Source of the DNA: Phialocephala subalpina
Taxonomy: Eukaryota; Ascomycota; Leotiomycetes; Helotiales; Mollisiaceae
Assembly (NCBI GenBank): GCA_900073065.1
Contig: FJOG01000009.1
Coordinates: 375,647 to 439,646, forward strand
Direction: 5' to 3'
DNA: 64,000 bases
Positions within the stretch are counted from its first letter, which is position 1, and each line of letters starts with the position of its first letter. The notes under the pieces are model-generated. The model was not told the origin of the DNA. It saw nothing but the letters and a program-made list of their open reading frames with translations, and ran no database searches. Positions 1 to 11,958 of this stretch are shown one piece after another. A program made the position numbers and the translations under genes.

Positions 1-194
1 GATTCATAGTCTAACCCCTGGCGAGTCCGCGAAGGACCACGACCTAGACTACAAGGAAACAAAGTCAAAATTCAAACCAGAAACCCTTGCCAAACTCTTC
101 ACTCTGAGAACATCTATCAAGCCGGCACCTCAATTCTTATCACACCTGAAGACCGACCCGAGACGCCATACTAGGAACACTATGAATACGTGGC

Positions 195-2210
195 CTAAGC
201 GCCAAGAGTAGCCAACTTATCTTCCTCATTGACAGCATCGATCATAGCATCGGCGAAAGTCAGCCCATTCTTGCCCTCATTCTTGGGATGCTCATTAATA
301 AGCTTGCGGCTCGTTCGCTTATTTTGAGATCTAGCAGGAAGTATTCGCGAACTGAAGACGAACATGGCTACGAGTCCGATCAAGGTGACGATGGCGAAGA
401 TAGCTGAGAATGTGACTCCAGAAGCTGAATCGATAGCATTGTTGATCGGCCATGGTATCTGCGTTACGTATAGCGGACGCATGTTAGGGCCGTCGTTCAG
501 GGCCGCGGATGCTGCTAGTGGAAGTTCGTCCCTGTTCTTCTTCATTCTCTCTAAAGTCTTCTCTGTCAGATACAAGTAGTTGGTCTTAGCGTCTGGCGTG
601 GAAGTTCTCCTTGTGGTCAATGACACTATGGCATCAGCGATTCTAACCCCCGCGTCAATCATCAGATTCGTCATATCATCGAGCCACTTGCTGAGTAAGG
701 TTCGTGGGGTCCGGAGTGATGAACCTGACTCCTTGAACTCGTTGGCATAGCGGTTCCATATGACCGCTAAGGGATCCGCACCCTCATAATAAGCTAGAAG
801 CATCAGGAAGGGATCGGACTGTTGATTTCGAATGGCTGTAAGTTCTACCATCATGGCGTCAACGAGCTCTGCAGGCGATAAATCCGGGATGGACTTGAGA
901 ATGTGATCGGCCATGTTCTTGTACTCCTTAAGATCCTCCCAGGAGACTCCAGTGCCTTTGAACATGGAGGCCCATCCCCTTAGAGTCGATGGGAACTTGG
1001 GCTCCTTAGCCACCGGTGCTTCTATGGCTTTGACCCACCAAAATTTTAGAAACGAGGCTCAGTCCTTTCTCCAAAAGTCCTCACGGAAGATCGCAAGCTC
1101 TTTAGAGCCACCACGCGAGTACTGTTTCGGTGTAATCCAGGCAAGCACATGATAATAGGTTTTAAGACCCATCGGAGGGAAACTATTGAGATCTTCGGAT
1201 TTCATAAAGGCATCGAGTTTAGAAGTCCATCCGCCAGTGAACGATGGAATCTTCGGCTTCTCGGGCGTTGATCCATCCAAATGGCCATAAGTATCCTGGA
1301 AGTACTGGTCGATGATCTTCGCAACGCCCGATTTTGGCTTCTCGCAGTCCCCGCCATAGTAACTCGTAAAATTCAGCGTCTGCATGACCATTAAACGGCA
1401 TACGGGATCAGGAATGCTGGCCCATTCCGTGCCATTCAAGTGCGCCGTTATGAGATCAGTAGCGTTAGCCCATTCCGGAATCTGCAAGCTTGTCAGCTGC
1501 GTCGTGATTAAGTGTAAACAAGAGGCTTGATGTACTTCGGGTCTGATCTTATCGCAAAGCTCACGCTCATTGCGCTCCAAGTAGCATCTTTTGGCGTGTT
1601 TGCCTCGGCACCACTCTATGCAATGGCCCTTTACGCCAAAGCATTCGCTGTGTCCCTCATTCTGGGAAGTGTTTAGTTATGAAATCCTCTGCCTTTGATC
1701 GAAACACTCACGGGTAGAATCCTTCTTGTGGCTTCACGTTTGGCGTTGGCTACCACTAGTGTTCTTGGAAAGGGATCATCAGGCTTGTGGCGTGTTCTTA
1801 ATGATTCGTCCGCGAGACCACACTGAAATTCGTTAGAAAATCTAAGGCTAACGAATGGCACTGCAAGAAACTCACTTCTAGCTGCCACTTCTCCTCTGCA
1901 CTCATCTGGCTAAGCTCTTCTGACTGGAAAGAATCAGCAAATCTCGATCCCTCACAAGTACAAATATAAAGTGCCGGAAGAGACTGACCGAAAGTTTTTC
2001 CACACGGTCATAAAGCTGCGACTCTCCAAACAAGTAAGCAGGCCATTCCCTTTTATCCCCGTTAGGGTGATACTGATTTTTCTACAATTTGTTAGATATG
2101 CCCAGCTGGCCTGATACAGAAGTGGGACTCACGGGTAGAGGTTGATATTTCACCATGCCATTGGCACTGAGGTCGAGGCGTTCTCGTTTTCCAGTCATTG
2201 TCGTCTGCAT
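195..2210 (-). CDS. Six-exon gene, single-pass membrane protein of unknown function (about 577 aa)
   Basis: I assembled this from splice signals. Exons run 2210-2133, 2081-1989, 1923-1876, 1822-1712, 1661-1085 and 1021-195. Introns are 50-65 nt; four begin GTGAGT or GTGAGG, one GTCAGT, and several have branch points such as CTAAC or CTAAAC. Every junction keeps frame and the sum is a whole number of codons. The start is the first ATG after an in-frame stop. Residues about 120-150 form a cysteine-rich patch (CFGVKGHCIEWC). A hydrophobic segment near residues 504-526 is followed by a basic tail, so I infer a type I-like membrane protein with a long N-terminal part and a cytoplasmic tail of about 50 residues. 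No signal peptide is evident and I recognise no family. Exon 2 and its GTCAGT donor are the least certain parts. Confidence 0.6.
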
Positions 2211-4581
2211 GCTGCGTCTTGCAAGAAGTTTGTGAACACGAAAGAACACATAGATAAAACTTCGAATGACGAGAAGTTACGCGCAAGGCATTCGTTACGT
2301 TTGTGGCTATCCTGCCTCGAGCTAGCCAATAGGATTACCGTGGTTCATGATGTCACGAGGCCGTTGACACAGCAGGACCAAACTCTTCTCGGCGTTCGTC
2401 GCATCACTGATCTATTATGGTGATCAAGCACCTTCAGATAGATCTGTAGATGATTTTCATAATGCACCACATCACACTTGATGACATGGTTATGGCAGGT
2501 GACAAGTGAAGTCAAGGCCGGCCCCTATATAAGGCGAAGCCTGGCCGACCACAAGATGCTGAGCACCCTGAGCTTGTTGTGTCTTAGAAGTTGAGGATGT
2601 CCCGCGTCGAAAACCTCCTGTTGCAACTGCAAATAAATTATCTCAATCTTTGGTCCTTCAGTGTTTCAGTGTTTCATCACAACTCTTGTATATCCTCGAA
2701 GAACCGGTCCCGAGCTAAGCGGCTGTCATGATGCGGGCTGACCCGAACTTGACAAGCTCGAACCAAAGCGAAACTTAACGGGTAATAGATTGCACTGCAT
2801 TCCCCCTCTACTTGCTCATATCCGACTTCGAGAAGGCCGCGAGAATCAAGCAACTTTCAGGCAGTTCATCACGTGCACCACCATAAAGCATGAGTTCATA
2901 GATAGGCCCAACTTGACGACGACGCTGCTTCTTCTGAGTGCAATCTCAATCAGAGTCAAAGAAAATTCCAGAGGAGAAGATAACGGACACCCACTGCCCC
3001 AGTAAAAAGTCGAGAACTCAGACACTTGACATCTTTTCCATACGTGCGACATCCTGATGCTCCAACACCAGGACACGATGATATCTTCTCACTATATCAA
3101 ACGAAGTTGGACCTCTCCAAAATTCTGAGCATATGTTATAACGAATGTCAAGAAATGAAGCCGACATGAAGGCCTTCCTTCATTGCACGTTCACATTGTT
3201 CAAAGCTGCTCTTTTGGCAAATTTTGGTACCGCACTTCGGCATCAGTCATCGGAAAACAATACTAACATGAGACTGCATCACTGAAATCGAAATGATCTC
3301 TTCAAATATCTGGTTCTTTCTTTCTATCTTTGAGAAGGCTCTCGGACATTCCGCGGAACACCTCGCTTCATATGTGAATGGCTGGCAGCCAAGTCCTGCA
3401 AGAAACCCACCGAGACTTCAAGGTGAAGATCCCAAGCCTCTCGGGACATTTGAAACTTTTCAAAGGCTCGAACTCCTGTCAAGAACCTCGAAATAGAATC
3501 AGAAAAAGCAATGGCATCTAAGACTGTGCAGCTGCATGCCACTTCCTAAAGGGATCACTTTATGCAGCCAGCCCACCTGTCCTTACCTGCTCGTACTGGC
3601 ATTTCAACGTTACATTCCGACCCCTGAAACACACAGCATGGATTCCACAACCACTTGGTCCAAGCAATTTGTCTCTCATCGAAATGCTGACATCGAGTCG
3701 GGATCGAAACGCTCGCCGCACGTGATACTAACCACTTCAAGAAAAACTAACAACACATACGCACTCTCCACGCAACATCTCGTCTTCATCTACGCATCAA
3801 CATAACTAAACCCGGTAAACTAAAAGAGCCTTCACAAAGTCTGCCTCCTTCCTCAAAATCTGCCTCGCGCCAAATCACGTGTATGGTGCCGTCCACTTTC
3901 TCCACATCAAGCATCCCCACCCGCATCCAGAACACCACGGCAAATCAATTTGACTTTCCAAGACATGAGAGAGAGGCGAAACGCGCGCAAGTTGGTTTCA
4001 AGCTTCTTCTGCCCCTCTTGTTGCTACCAATGCCGTTTCTTGTACTCTTGAAGGTTGGCAGGACGAGAAGGATGGGATAATTTACATCAGTTCTCAAAAT
4101 AGCGACTCCCTTGCTGCAAACCAACCAGCGACTGCAGGAGCGATTCGCCAATGGCAACACCTCATGGACGAGCGAATAGGAGAAGGTAGAGAGAAACGAA
4201 AGCGAGACGCGCGGCGTACAAAGTATCCTCGGTTGTTCTTTCAGATCCATGTTTTCAAGCTTTTCTCTGGTGAAAGCTACGGTAAATTACTTGTTTTGAC
4301 CCCGCGTTTTGAGTATTGTTGGAGTCCGTCCGTTATTTTAGCAGTAGCAGTGCAGTTCCTTTTTGCAATTGATCGATCCGTTTTCGAGATGAGTCCTCAG
4401 TCCAGAATAGGAGCATATTTCTACATTCGAGCACCGGTTGACACACATCATTCCTGTCAAATCAGTGCCAATGTAGAATGATCTATTGAAAATACTCCAT
4501 CTGAAAACCTTTTCCTGAAATAAGGAACAGACTCATGGAAAGTCCAATTGGGATGTATCTGAGATATCCTGCACCCCATGC
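2211..4581. other. Intergenic, no supported gene; LTR-like stretch near 2348-2679
   Basis: No reading frame here has splice structure or recognisable motifs. Around 2520-2640 a TATA-like CTATATAAGG is followed 100 bp later by an AATAAA polyadenylation-type signal, and the stretch is bounded by TGATG (2348) and CATCA (2679). That is the arrangement of a solo LTR, but flanking 5-bp sequences do not match as a target duplication, so I keep it only as a possibility. Confidence 0.3.
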
Positions 4582-5429
4582 TCATTTGTTCAAGATATCC
4601 AGTGCCATCTTCAAAGCCCCTATTTCCTTCTCAACATGGGCTTGAACAGATGCTAGTTCATTCCTCTCAGCCTCTCGCTCTTGCAGCTTCATCCTCAGTG
4701 CAGAAGTCCCCAGACTGGTATACATGCTTCCCCTCTCCTCATCTCGAGGGCATTCCATGTATAGCCTATCATTGTTCATGCTCGAGCAGGGCTCGGTGCC
4801 AAAATTGCGATCGACTACGCTTTGAAAGTCTTGCGCGTTCAGACGCCCTTGATGACGATTCTCGATGTGCAAGCTCAAGTGTGCTTCCTTGCGAAGGGCT
4901 TCAAGTGCCTGTCACAATCTTCAAGGGGACATTTGAAGCTGGCTGTTTGATGCTTCTCACGTTTGTGCCGTTGAAGTCTCGCTTTGTCGGCGAATCCAAG
5001 GCCATTACAGACTGGCTCCCGGCATATATACGGCTTTGTATGCTCGTCCTGATGCTTTCTTAGGAAAGTCAGCAGGTCTCTGGTCAATGCACATATACGC
5101 AATACATACTTGAGCTCACAGGGTCTCGAGAAGCTTTTCACATGGCAACCGGGCCAGGTGCAGACCAGTCTTGAGTTAACAGTGCTGGGGCTAGCCATCT
5201 CATTCTCGACGGGAACCTTCCCCTTCTGAGATCCTGCGTTGCTGGACATCGTGTCGGGGCCAGCAACGGTCTCCCAGGAACTCGAGCTTTCTTCATAGAC
5301 TACGACATTTGAATTCTCTAGATTGTTTAAAAAGTAGGCATCTTGTACTAACTCAGTACATGAATTGTTCTCTGAGTCAGATTCACCTACATTTGTTCTG
5401 TTCCTGCAGTGGATAAGTGTTCCCAGCAA
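4582..5429 (-). CDS. C2H2 zinc-finger protein, frameshifted in the third finger
   Basis: Three C2H2 fingers are visible. Finger 1 (CTWPGCHVKSF...) is interrupted by a 51-nt intron at 5109-5059 (GTATGT donor, CTGAC branch, AAG acceptor); splicing restores its L-K-KHQDEH helix. Finger 2 is CREPVCNGLGF...RLQRHKREKH. Finger 3 begins CPLEDC...KPFARKHT and then hits TGA near 4875; a one-base shift continues it as LSLHIENRH, giving correct F-x5-L-x2-H-x4-H spacing. A C-terminal tail with a charged coiled-coil-like end follows to 4582. The N-terminal part is acidic and Ser-rich. The 5' start is unclear: no ATG opens this frame before MSSNAG, so an upstream exon or another indel is possible. The likely role is a nuclear DNA-binding regulator. 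I cannot tell true mutation from sequence error. Confidence 0.6.
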
Positions 5430-6292
5430 ACTCTACCTCATTGGACTCTAGATACTGTAGCATCAGATCACGAAGACTATCGCAAATACAAAGAAATTGA
5501 GGATTTACCTTTCAGGAACGAATCCCAACTCGGATCCCTATTGCATATAGATTAGTATATGATCCCATCTAATTTATAGAACTTGGATAAAATGGAACAT
5601 GAGTGGGAGATGCAGACGAGCAAAGGCTGGACATGGCATTGGACACAGGGGCATTGGCATGGACAGATTCTTGGACATTGGCATGGGACGACAACCGACC
5701 TTCTTCAATTTGATCACCGCGACTGACGAATCTTTTCATCACACGAATAAATTCGCAGATCTTCAGTCACATACTTTGAAACAAACACATTCTCGAAAAG
5801 ATCTAACAATTTAGGAAATGAAAACCCTCTCCGAAGACCTTGACAAATTCTCTATTACAGTATCGTAGCAATGCTTCTCTCTGCAGACTTTCAATGATAG
5901 GACTAACTCCATATCAAGAGAAAGGGTTTTCGCCACTATAATACAGCCTTTGTTCATCGTTCACGGCCTTCCCGCAGATTTCTTTTCATCCTTTGCCATG
6001 TTTGTGCCATGGCAACGCTCGCAGATTCCTGCTTCTTTTGTGCCACATGTCCCATGCCAATGTCTCTGGATTTGAATCTGCCATGTCTATCCAATGCCAA
6101 TGTCCAACGTATATGCCCTTCCTCCTTTGCTCTTGCCAGTGTCTTTAGTATTTAGAGTTCCACTGACGCTCTTCTCCATTCCCGGTTCGATATAGTGTAT
6201 CGCAACCGTGCTCGCAGATTGTCGGGAAGGGTCTCGAAAGCCGTCTCGGATCAAGGATGTCCTTTTCTATTCGAGGCTAGGGGACGCTGGAA
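5430..6292. other. Intergenic stretch dominated by an inverted low-complexity repeat
   Basis: No gene is supported. The stretch contains the two GGCATTGG-rich arms described separately, with pyrimidine-rich DNA between them. Confidence 0.4.
5618..6120. repeat. Inverted pair of GGACATTGGCAT-type repeat arms
   Basis: The left arm (about 5618-5692) is made of degenerate direct repeats of GGACATTGGCAT. The right arm (about 6025-6118) holds the same motif on the other strand (ATGCCAATGTC, CCAATGCCAATGTCC). The best matching blocks are TTGGACATTGGCAT and GACATTGGCATGGGAC, present in both arms. About 330 bp separate them, so a transcript could fold into an imperfect long hairpin. I see no terminal duplication and no coding content. 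Confidence 0.5.
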
Positions 6293-6703
6293 CTACTTAG
6301 AATTAGTATAATGCTTGGAAAGACGTCCTTTTAGGGTGGGGAGACGGTAATACCTTTGCCAGAATCTCTGCATGTGGCCTCCATCCCAGAACCATTCATC
6401 TGCAGACGCGCATCCATTCGAGATAGAGATGTTGAGATCGTATTTCGGTCCCCAGCCATCAAAAGTTTCCCAAAGAAGCAAGAGCAAGCAGCAAGCAGCG
6501 TAAAAAAGAACATATCACCCTTACCCAGCATCATAGTCCATATCAACAAGATCTGACGTCCCTAGAGAATTCACACCCCAGTCCATGTTGTCATTGAAGC
6601 CATCGAAGGTGGTTCTCGCGCCTTGTTCATTTCCGAATGAGTCCATGTTGAGGTCCGGCTTCAATCGCAATCGTTTCCGACACTTGCACAAATCAACAAA
6701 CAA
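6293..6703 (-). other. Possible fragment of a coding gene, unresolved
   Basis: A reading frame from 6703 (LFVDLCKCRKRLRLKPDLNM...) with a strongly acidic, Asn/Asp-rich stretch ends at a GTAAGG donor near 6534. A second open stretch to 6293 (WFWDGGHMQRFWQRYY) lies in another frame. I could not find a junction that joins them in frame, and no start exon is convincing. This may be the decayed tail of a regulatory protein, or chance. Confidence 0.2.
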
Positions 6704-9690
6704 TTATCACCAAAGAAGATCCAAGTTCATCGATAACGAGATGCCTCATCTCCAGGACACTCATGGAGAAGTAAAATATAAATGAAAATCTGTGATGTTG
6801 CCCAGTTGCAACCCAGCACTTCTGGGTTGTAATTTTCTAGGTTGAAATTCCTTGGTTTTGGAAGAGAAATGGTGGGTTGAAATGCGAACCATGAGGCATC
6901 GCGAGGTGGCTTGGTTCAACGAATGATGTTGAGCTGATCATGAGCACGAGGGAAACAACGATCTGCAGCACAAATGCAGAAACCAATTGGAAACCCTCAA
7001 AAACGAACGAATAGGAAAGCAAGAAAAGAAAAAGGACTAAAGCGAGACGCGTGGCATACCCTCGGACTCGCTTGTGGCTTCACACTCATGATCAAAACCT
7101 CCAAGCCTCAGCCAAGCTTTGGTTCTGGGTTGATGTTGTCAGTTCGCTGGTTGCGCAAAAACATCGTATTGTCGTATACGGTACTAGGTGAGGGGACGAA
7201 CGGATGCTGAGTTGAGAACTCAACGGGAGGAGGTGTGATGTGAGAGGAAATATGCAGGTGGGCTGACGTGCATGCAGCAGGAAGAGGAAGAGGAAGCTTA
7301 TGAGAGAGAGGGATTTCAGAGTTAAGCTTGAATTGAGACATGCGCCTCTCGTTTGCGATGAGTGAGGTTAAAAGATGCAGATGTCGGGAGTCGGAAACAA
7401 TAAGCTGCGATGCCATCGGGAATCCTGAGTGGTTTGTCCGTACATGCGACTTGATCACAGCCATTGGGCTGAGATTCCAAAGGGAATGAGAACTAAAAAG
7501 AGGAAAAGGAGAGGATAATGACTTCATACCTGAAAGAATTTAACTTTCTCCAAGCCACAATCAAATCAATCACAGGTCTTGGAATCAATCAAATAGAAAG
7601 GAGAACGAGAAAAACTTAAATCAATTCTCCGCGATGCTTCGCCTTGCGAATCCGATCCGAGATTCTCGCGAACACGAGCCTCACCGTTGCTTTTCTCAGC
7701 TCATGTCCGGCAGTACGGCCGCACTATTCGGCGTAGAATAAGGTGCCAACCAAAGCTTGAGTTTGGATTTGCCGATTATGGCATCGGCATCCCTTGATGA
7801 TTGTCTGAGTTAAGAAGATTTTCTGAGGATCAAAAGTTGATGAGAGTTCTAGAATTGATTTCCAGGCCATGGGTCAAGTCCGAAGGGATTTAAGATGAGG
7901 ATGAAGTTCCGAATTTAGGGGATCTTTGGAACTGCCGACCCGAGGCATCGTATTATCACGCTTGAACAATGAACAAACAAGTTTGTTGCAAGCTTTTTGA
8001 ACGGCGAGTGAAGGAAGCTTCGTAAGAATCACAAGTCGAGAGTCCAGACCTCACCTCATCATCATTTTTCTCGCTATTGTGAACCAGTGAGGCTTGGTGA
8101 CTTTAGGTGAGTTGTCCCATCATTTCATCCACGCATGACTTTCTGAAATTCCTGAAACCACTCCTCCGGAGCATGCAGTTCTATTTTCATCCTCCGGACT
8201 GGCCCCTCAAAAATGATTACCGAGTCCACTCACAATCTTTTCTCTCATACCTCCATAAGGCTGAGATGAGAGAGCCACTACTATGGTTCCCCGTGATTAT
8301 TGTTCCAGTCGCCCCCCTTCGCACTCGACCCACAATCACGGGTCTTGTCTCCGCCTCTTTATCAAACTTCAGCTCTGCTGGGATGCTGTCGGCATTCATC
8401 CCTTTTTTTATGTGGTGCTCCGAAGTCTTGTTTGATAACCTTTTGAAAAGAGAAAAAGAATTGACGACGCATGATGCCAAGACGTGAGGTTGATCTGAGG
8501 CGATGCAGACGATGCAATGGGGAAGTGAGGCTTTCTGATATGGTTATGCTATGGATGCGTGAATGGAGTATATTCTCTTTCGGGAAGAAGTGGGGACGGT
8601 TTGAGAGGGAGAGGCATGTTGAACGTTTCAAGGTTGTCTGTTTCGGGATGTGGGCAGCTGGCCATGAGGATGAGAAGACTGACTTGGATGCTTGATCTGG
8701 ATCTTGGTGTGAGCCAATCGTCTGATCTTGATGAGCATCCAGATGATGAAACGGCTTCTCAGTTGAGATCTGGGGGAAATCAGCTTCATGTATATTGATT
8801 TCCCCAGAAAGAGGAGGCAACTGGTGGAAGTTCACCCAGTGGTTTGACTTGATGCGAGCAGATCTGCAGATTTTCCCATATGTTGAAAGTAATCTATCGT
8901 AGAATCGGTATGATTTCCACCAACAGCTAGCTGTAACTCTGTTTCTCCTCACAATCTCTTGACATGAACCCCTTTACCTCTCATGAATGACAGCGGCACT
9001 CACCATCGGAGCAAATTCCAGATCGCAGGACTTTTATCATGCCATTCAGAAGCCGACCTCTTTGGCCCATCTCCTCCGAAGTGAAGACCCACGGACCGAC
9101 GATCTCTTAACAGAGCCTTATTCTTCACCAGCAGAATTTGCATGTTGAAACATGAAACATCATTCTGGAGTGCTATTTTTGCGTTCCGTCCACTCCACTT
9201 GGACCATCTGGACCTCTAGAAGTGGAAGTGCGCTAGAAGCATGAGAGAAGGGATGAGCCCAGCTCCACATGACGACGGGGCTTGAAGCCAGAAGCAGATG
9301 GGAGTCCACCTTACCTCAGCAGCATCCTCACGCAGACTCCAATCAGATCAGGACGGACGTTGGCATTTCATCGGCCGGTAACTCTTCCACCTGTTTCTTA
9401 TTGGATGCCAGGTCGGTCCCGAGTCTGAATTTGCGCATTCTGAGTTTTGGCCTGAGCGAACGCAAGGTTGGGAGAGTGATCTTTGCCACGCGGCGGGTCG
9501 ACGCAGGTGTTGTGAGTGGCTCGTTCGCATCCCCGTCCCCGGCAAAAGATGAGGCAGTGCATTGAAGACCAGCTTTAGGGGGCGTCTCATGAAAATGACT
9601 GCCACCAAGAGGATTGGATGCTCGCAGAATATAACCCCCGGACAGTCCGACCTTCCGATCACTCATTTTGCAGAGACTCGCTCTTCAAAC
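6704..9690. other. Gene-poor intergenic region
   Basis: Open frames here (for example 7108-7527 and 8362-8952 on the minus strand) have no splice structure, no conserved motif and low-complexity composition. I see no gene, tRNA-like structure or element ends. Confidence 0.5.
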
Positions 9691-10127
9691 GCCCACTGCC
9701 TCTTCTCCTTTTCCCTTTGTACCTCTCTTTTCATACATCATCATCCACTTTACTCTTCACAACTCACAACCCACATCCTCCTTTCATCAATATATTGTCG
9801 CTGTTGATCCATTTGCTTGCATCACAGCCGCTTCCTCTCTGTACTCACCTCATCCAAAGGAATACGAAGGTTGCCGTGTTCTTGCTGCGGCTGCTCTAGT
9901 CCCTCGCTACCGTCGGCCATAGAAACTTGGCGCTTCCGCAGGCCACGCGTCCTCTCTAGCGAGCCTGATCTTCTCTCTTCAGGCACCCAATTCCCTCTTC
10001 ACCTCTCGGCTCCCAGACAAACAAACTCTCATCACCCCCAAGCCAAAGAGCAAACAAACCATCGTTCGACTCTCCGAATACCCTCACCGATACGATCACG
10101 CTCTGCGAACACTACCAAAAGGCCAAC
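9690..10127 (+). promoter_or_regulatory. Pyrimidine-rich promoter and ATG-free leader of the bZIP gene
   Basis: Between about 9690 and 9800 the plus strand is a long CT-rich run (CTCTTCTCCTTTTCCC), typical of strong fungal core promoters. From there to the bZIP start at 10128 there is not one ATG on the plus strand, about 430 bases. This supports 10128 as the start and argues against uORF control of this gene. Confidence 0.5.
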
Positions 10128-11958
10128 ATGTCCTCTACAACACAGTCCTCGGCTTCAATGTCGCATTCCACCTCACAGGCGTCTTGCCACGATCCCTTGG
10201 ACTCCATGGTCGACTTCTCAGAGTACGATAAATTGTCATATCAGTCACCATCCATCTCTCCTTCGACATCGAAGAGCCAATTCACTGGCCGGGCAGTCTC
10301 AAACACACCGTCAACACTCCCATCAAGCCAACCCAGCCTCAGCGGACCAAGTCACAACTATGACATGTACCGACAGCAGACCGGTATCCCGCAGGGAGCA
10401 GTTGCAAGCACCATCGCGGTGAACCAGCAGATGGGACAATACAACTTCAGCGACAACTACCTGACCGGCTTCGGTGCAAACGACGACTTCGTTGACTTTG
10501 GTACTGCGCCCAGCCGCAACGGATCATTCGACCCTTCCGTCGACATGGACTTCGACTCGCCAAAGCCCGAGCCTGCTTTCTTCTACCCCGAGCAATCACC
10601 CGAGTTCGTCAACCCTAGTGCGATTGGCGGTGGAAATCTCAATGTGCCAGCCGTCCTCCCAACACAGACAAGCAACGTCGGTCGTCTCTGGCCTGGCATG
10701 CATCAACAACAAGCTGCATTGGCCAAGGCTCAAGCACAACAGAAGCAACAACAACAAATCATCCAACAGCAACGCCAGAACGCTATGGGTAACCAGCAAC
10801 AGAGACAACAATCTCAACGACCAAGAGGAGCACATGCACCAACTGATCCAATCGTCGAGGAGAAGATCTCTCAGCTTCTCAACTCGATGAGACAGAGCAG
10901 CGTTGCTACCGATGACAACGATAGCCAGGCCGTCAACCACCTGTCCCATGCTCAGCGTATGCGCAAGGAGGAAGATGAGATGGATGAGGATGAGCGTTTG
11001 CTCGCATCCGAGGAGGGGAAGAAGCTCAGCAGCAAAGAGCGTCGCCAACTCCGAAACAAGGTCTCCGCACGCGCTTTCCGATCAAGAAGGAAGGGTAAGT
11101 ATCACATCTCACGACATCAACGAATCCTACTAACGTGTTACAGAATACATCTCTCAACTTGAGGGAGAAATTGCTGTCAAAGTCAACGAGAACTCCGACC
11201 TCCGTGCTCAGAATCGTGCTTTGATGGAAGAGAATACCCGACTCTCCGATCTCACGAGAATGCTCCTCTCTTCGCCATCTTTCTCCGGCTTCCTCGACAC
11301 CCTCGCTTCCAACCCCGCCGCTGCCCAAACCGCACAAGCAGTCCAGCAACAACAACAGCAGCAGCAGATGGAGCAACCTCAACGCCAGATCAGAAAAGAC
11401 ATCAACCCATACGCTGCTCAACAGCAGATGCAACAGCAACAAATTGGCATGACATTAATCCCTGAACAGACCATGGACTTCTCCATGCTGGATCTCGGCA
11501 ATGATGGACTCCCATCTTACCCCGCCTACCAACCACAAGTCTTCTCCGTCCTCAGTCTCCCAGAGCCAACCATCGACACCGAGGTCCTCTCTGGCAAGAG
11601 CTCCATGTTCTCTCCTCTCAGCTCCGATGATGAGAAGGTCGAGCTCCCAACCGTTGAGCGTATGCCCGCCTCCGAGGTCAAGGTCGAGGCCGAGACTCCC
11701 GTCGTCGTTGACGACGAGTTCGACGCTGATCCAGCCTTTGCTCTCTTCGCCGCCTCGCCTGTCTCTGCTCCCGCTGCCACCAAGTCACAAGTCATCGATC
11801 TCTCTTTCCTCGCCAACCTGTCTATCAAGCCTTCAGAATATGAGCTCGTTGTCGTTGATAACGAGGCGTCGGATATGGCTATGAGACGTGTTGAGAGGCT
11901 AACGGCTCAGATGGATGCTTGTGTGGAGAGGTTAATGGGTTTGACTATGCACCTATAG
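10128..11958 (+). CDS. bZIP transcription factor (about 593 aa)
   Basis: Two exons, 10128-11094 and 11144-11958, are separated by a 49-nt intron with GTAAGT, CTAAC and CAG signals. The intron splits the codon just after the basic region, and joining gives the continuous bZIP. Domains: a Ser/Thr-rich N-terminus, an acidic patch (residues about 115-150), poly-Gln (about 200-228), then basic region SSKERRQLRNKVSARAFRSR (about 300-323) with the NxxSARAFRSR signature, followed by a leucine-zipper helix to about 365. The C-terminal half has more Gln tracts and acidic stretches, likely activation regions. The basic region resembles the filamentous-fungal MBZ1-like bZIP group rather than Gcn4 or Yap1; that assignment is from memory of the family and is tentative. 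It should act in the nucleus as a dimer. Confidence 0.9.

Noticed and set aside
8362..8952. 196-residue minus-strand open frame
   Set aside because: Low-complexity, no ATG-supported context, no motif, and other frames in the same stretch are equally open.
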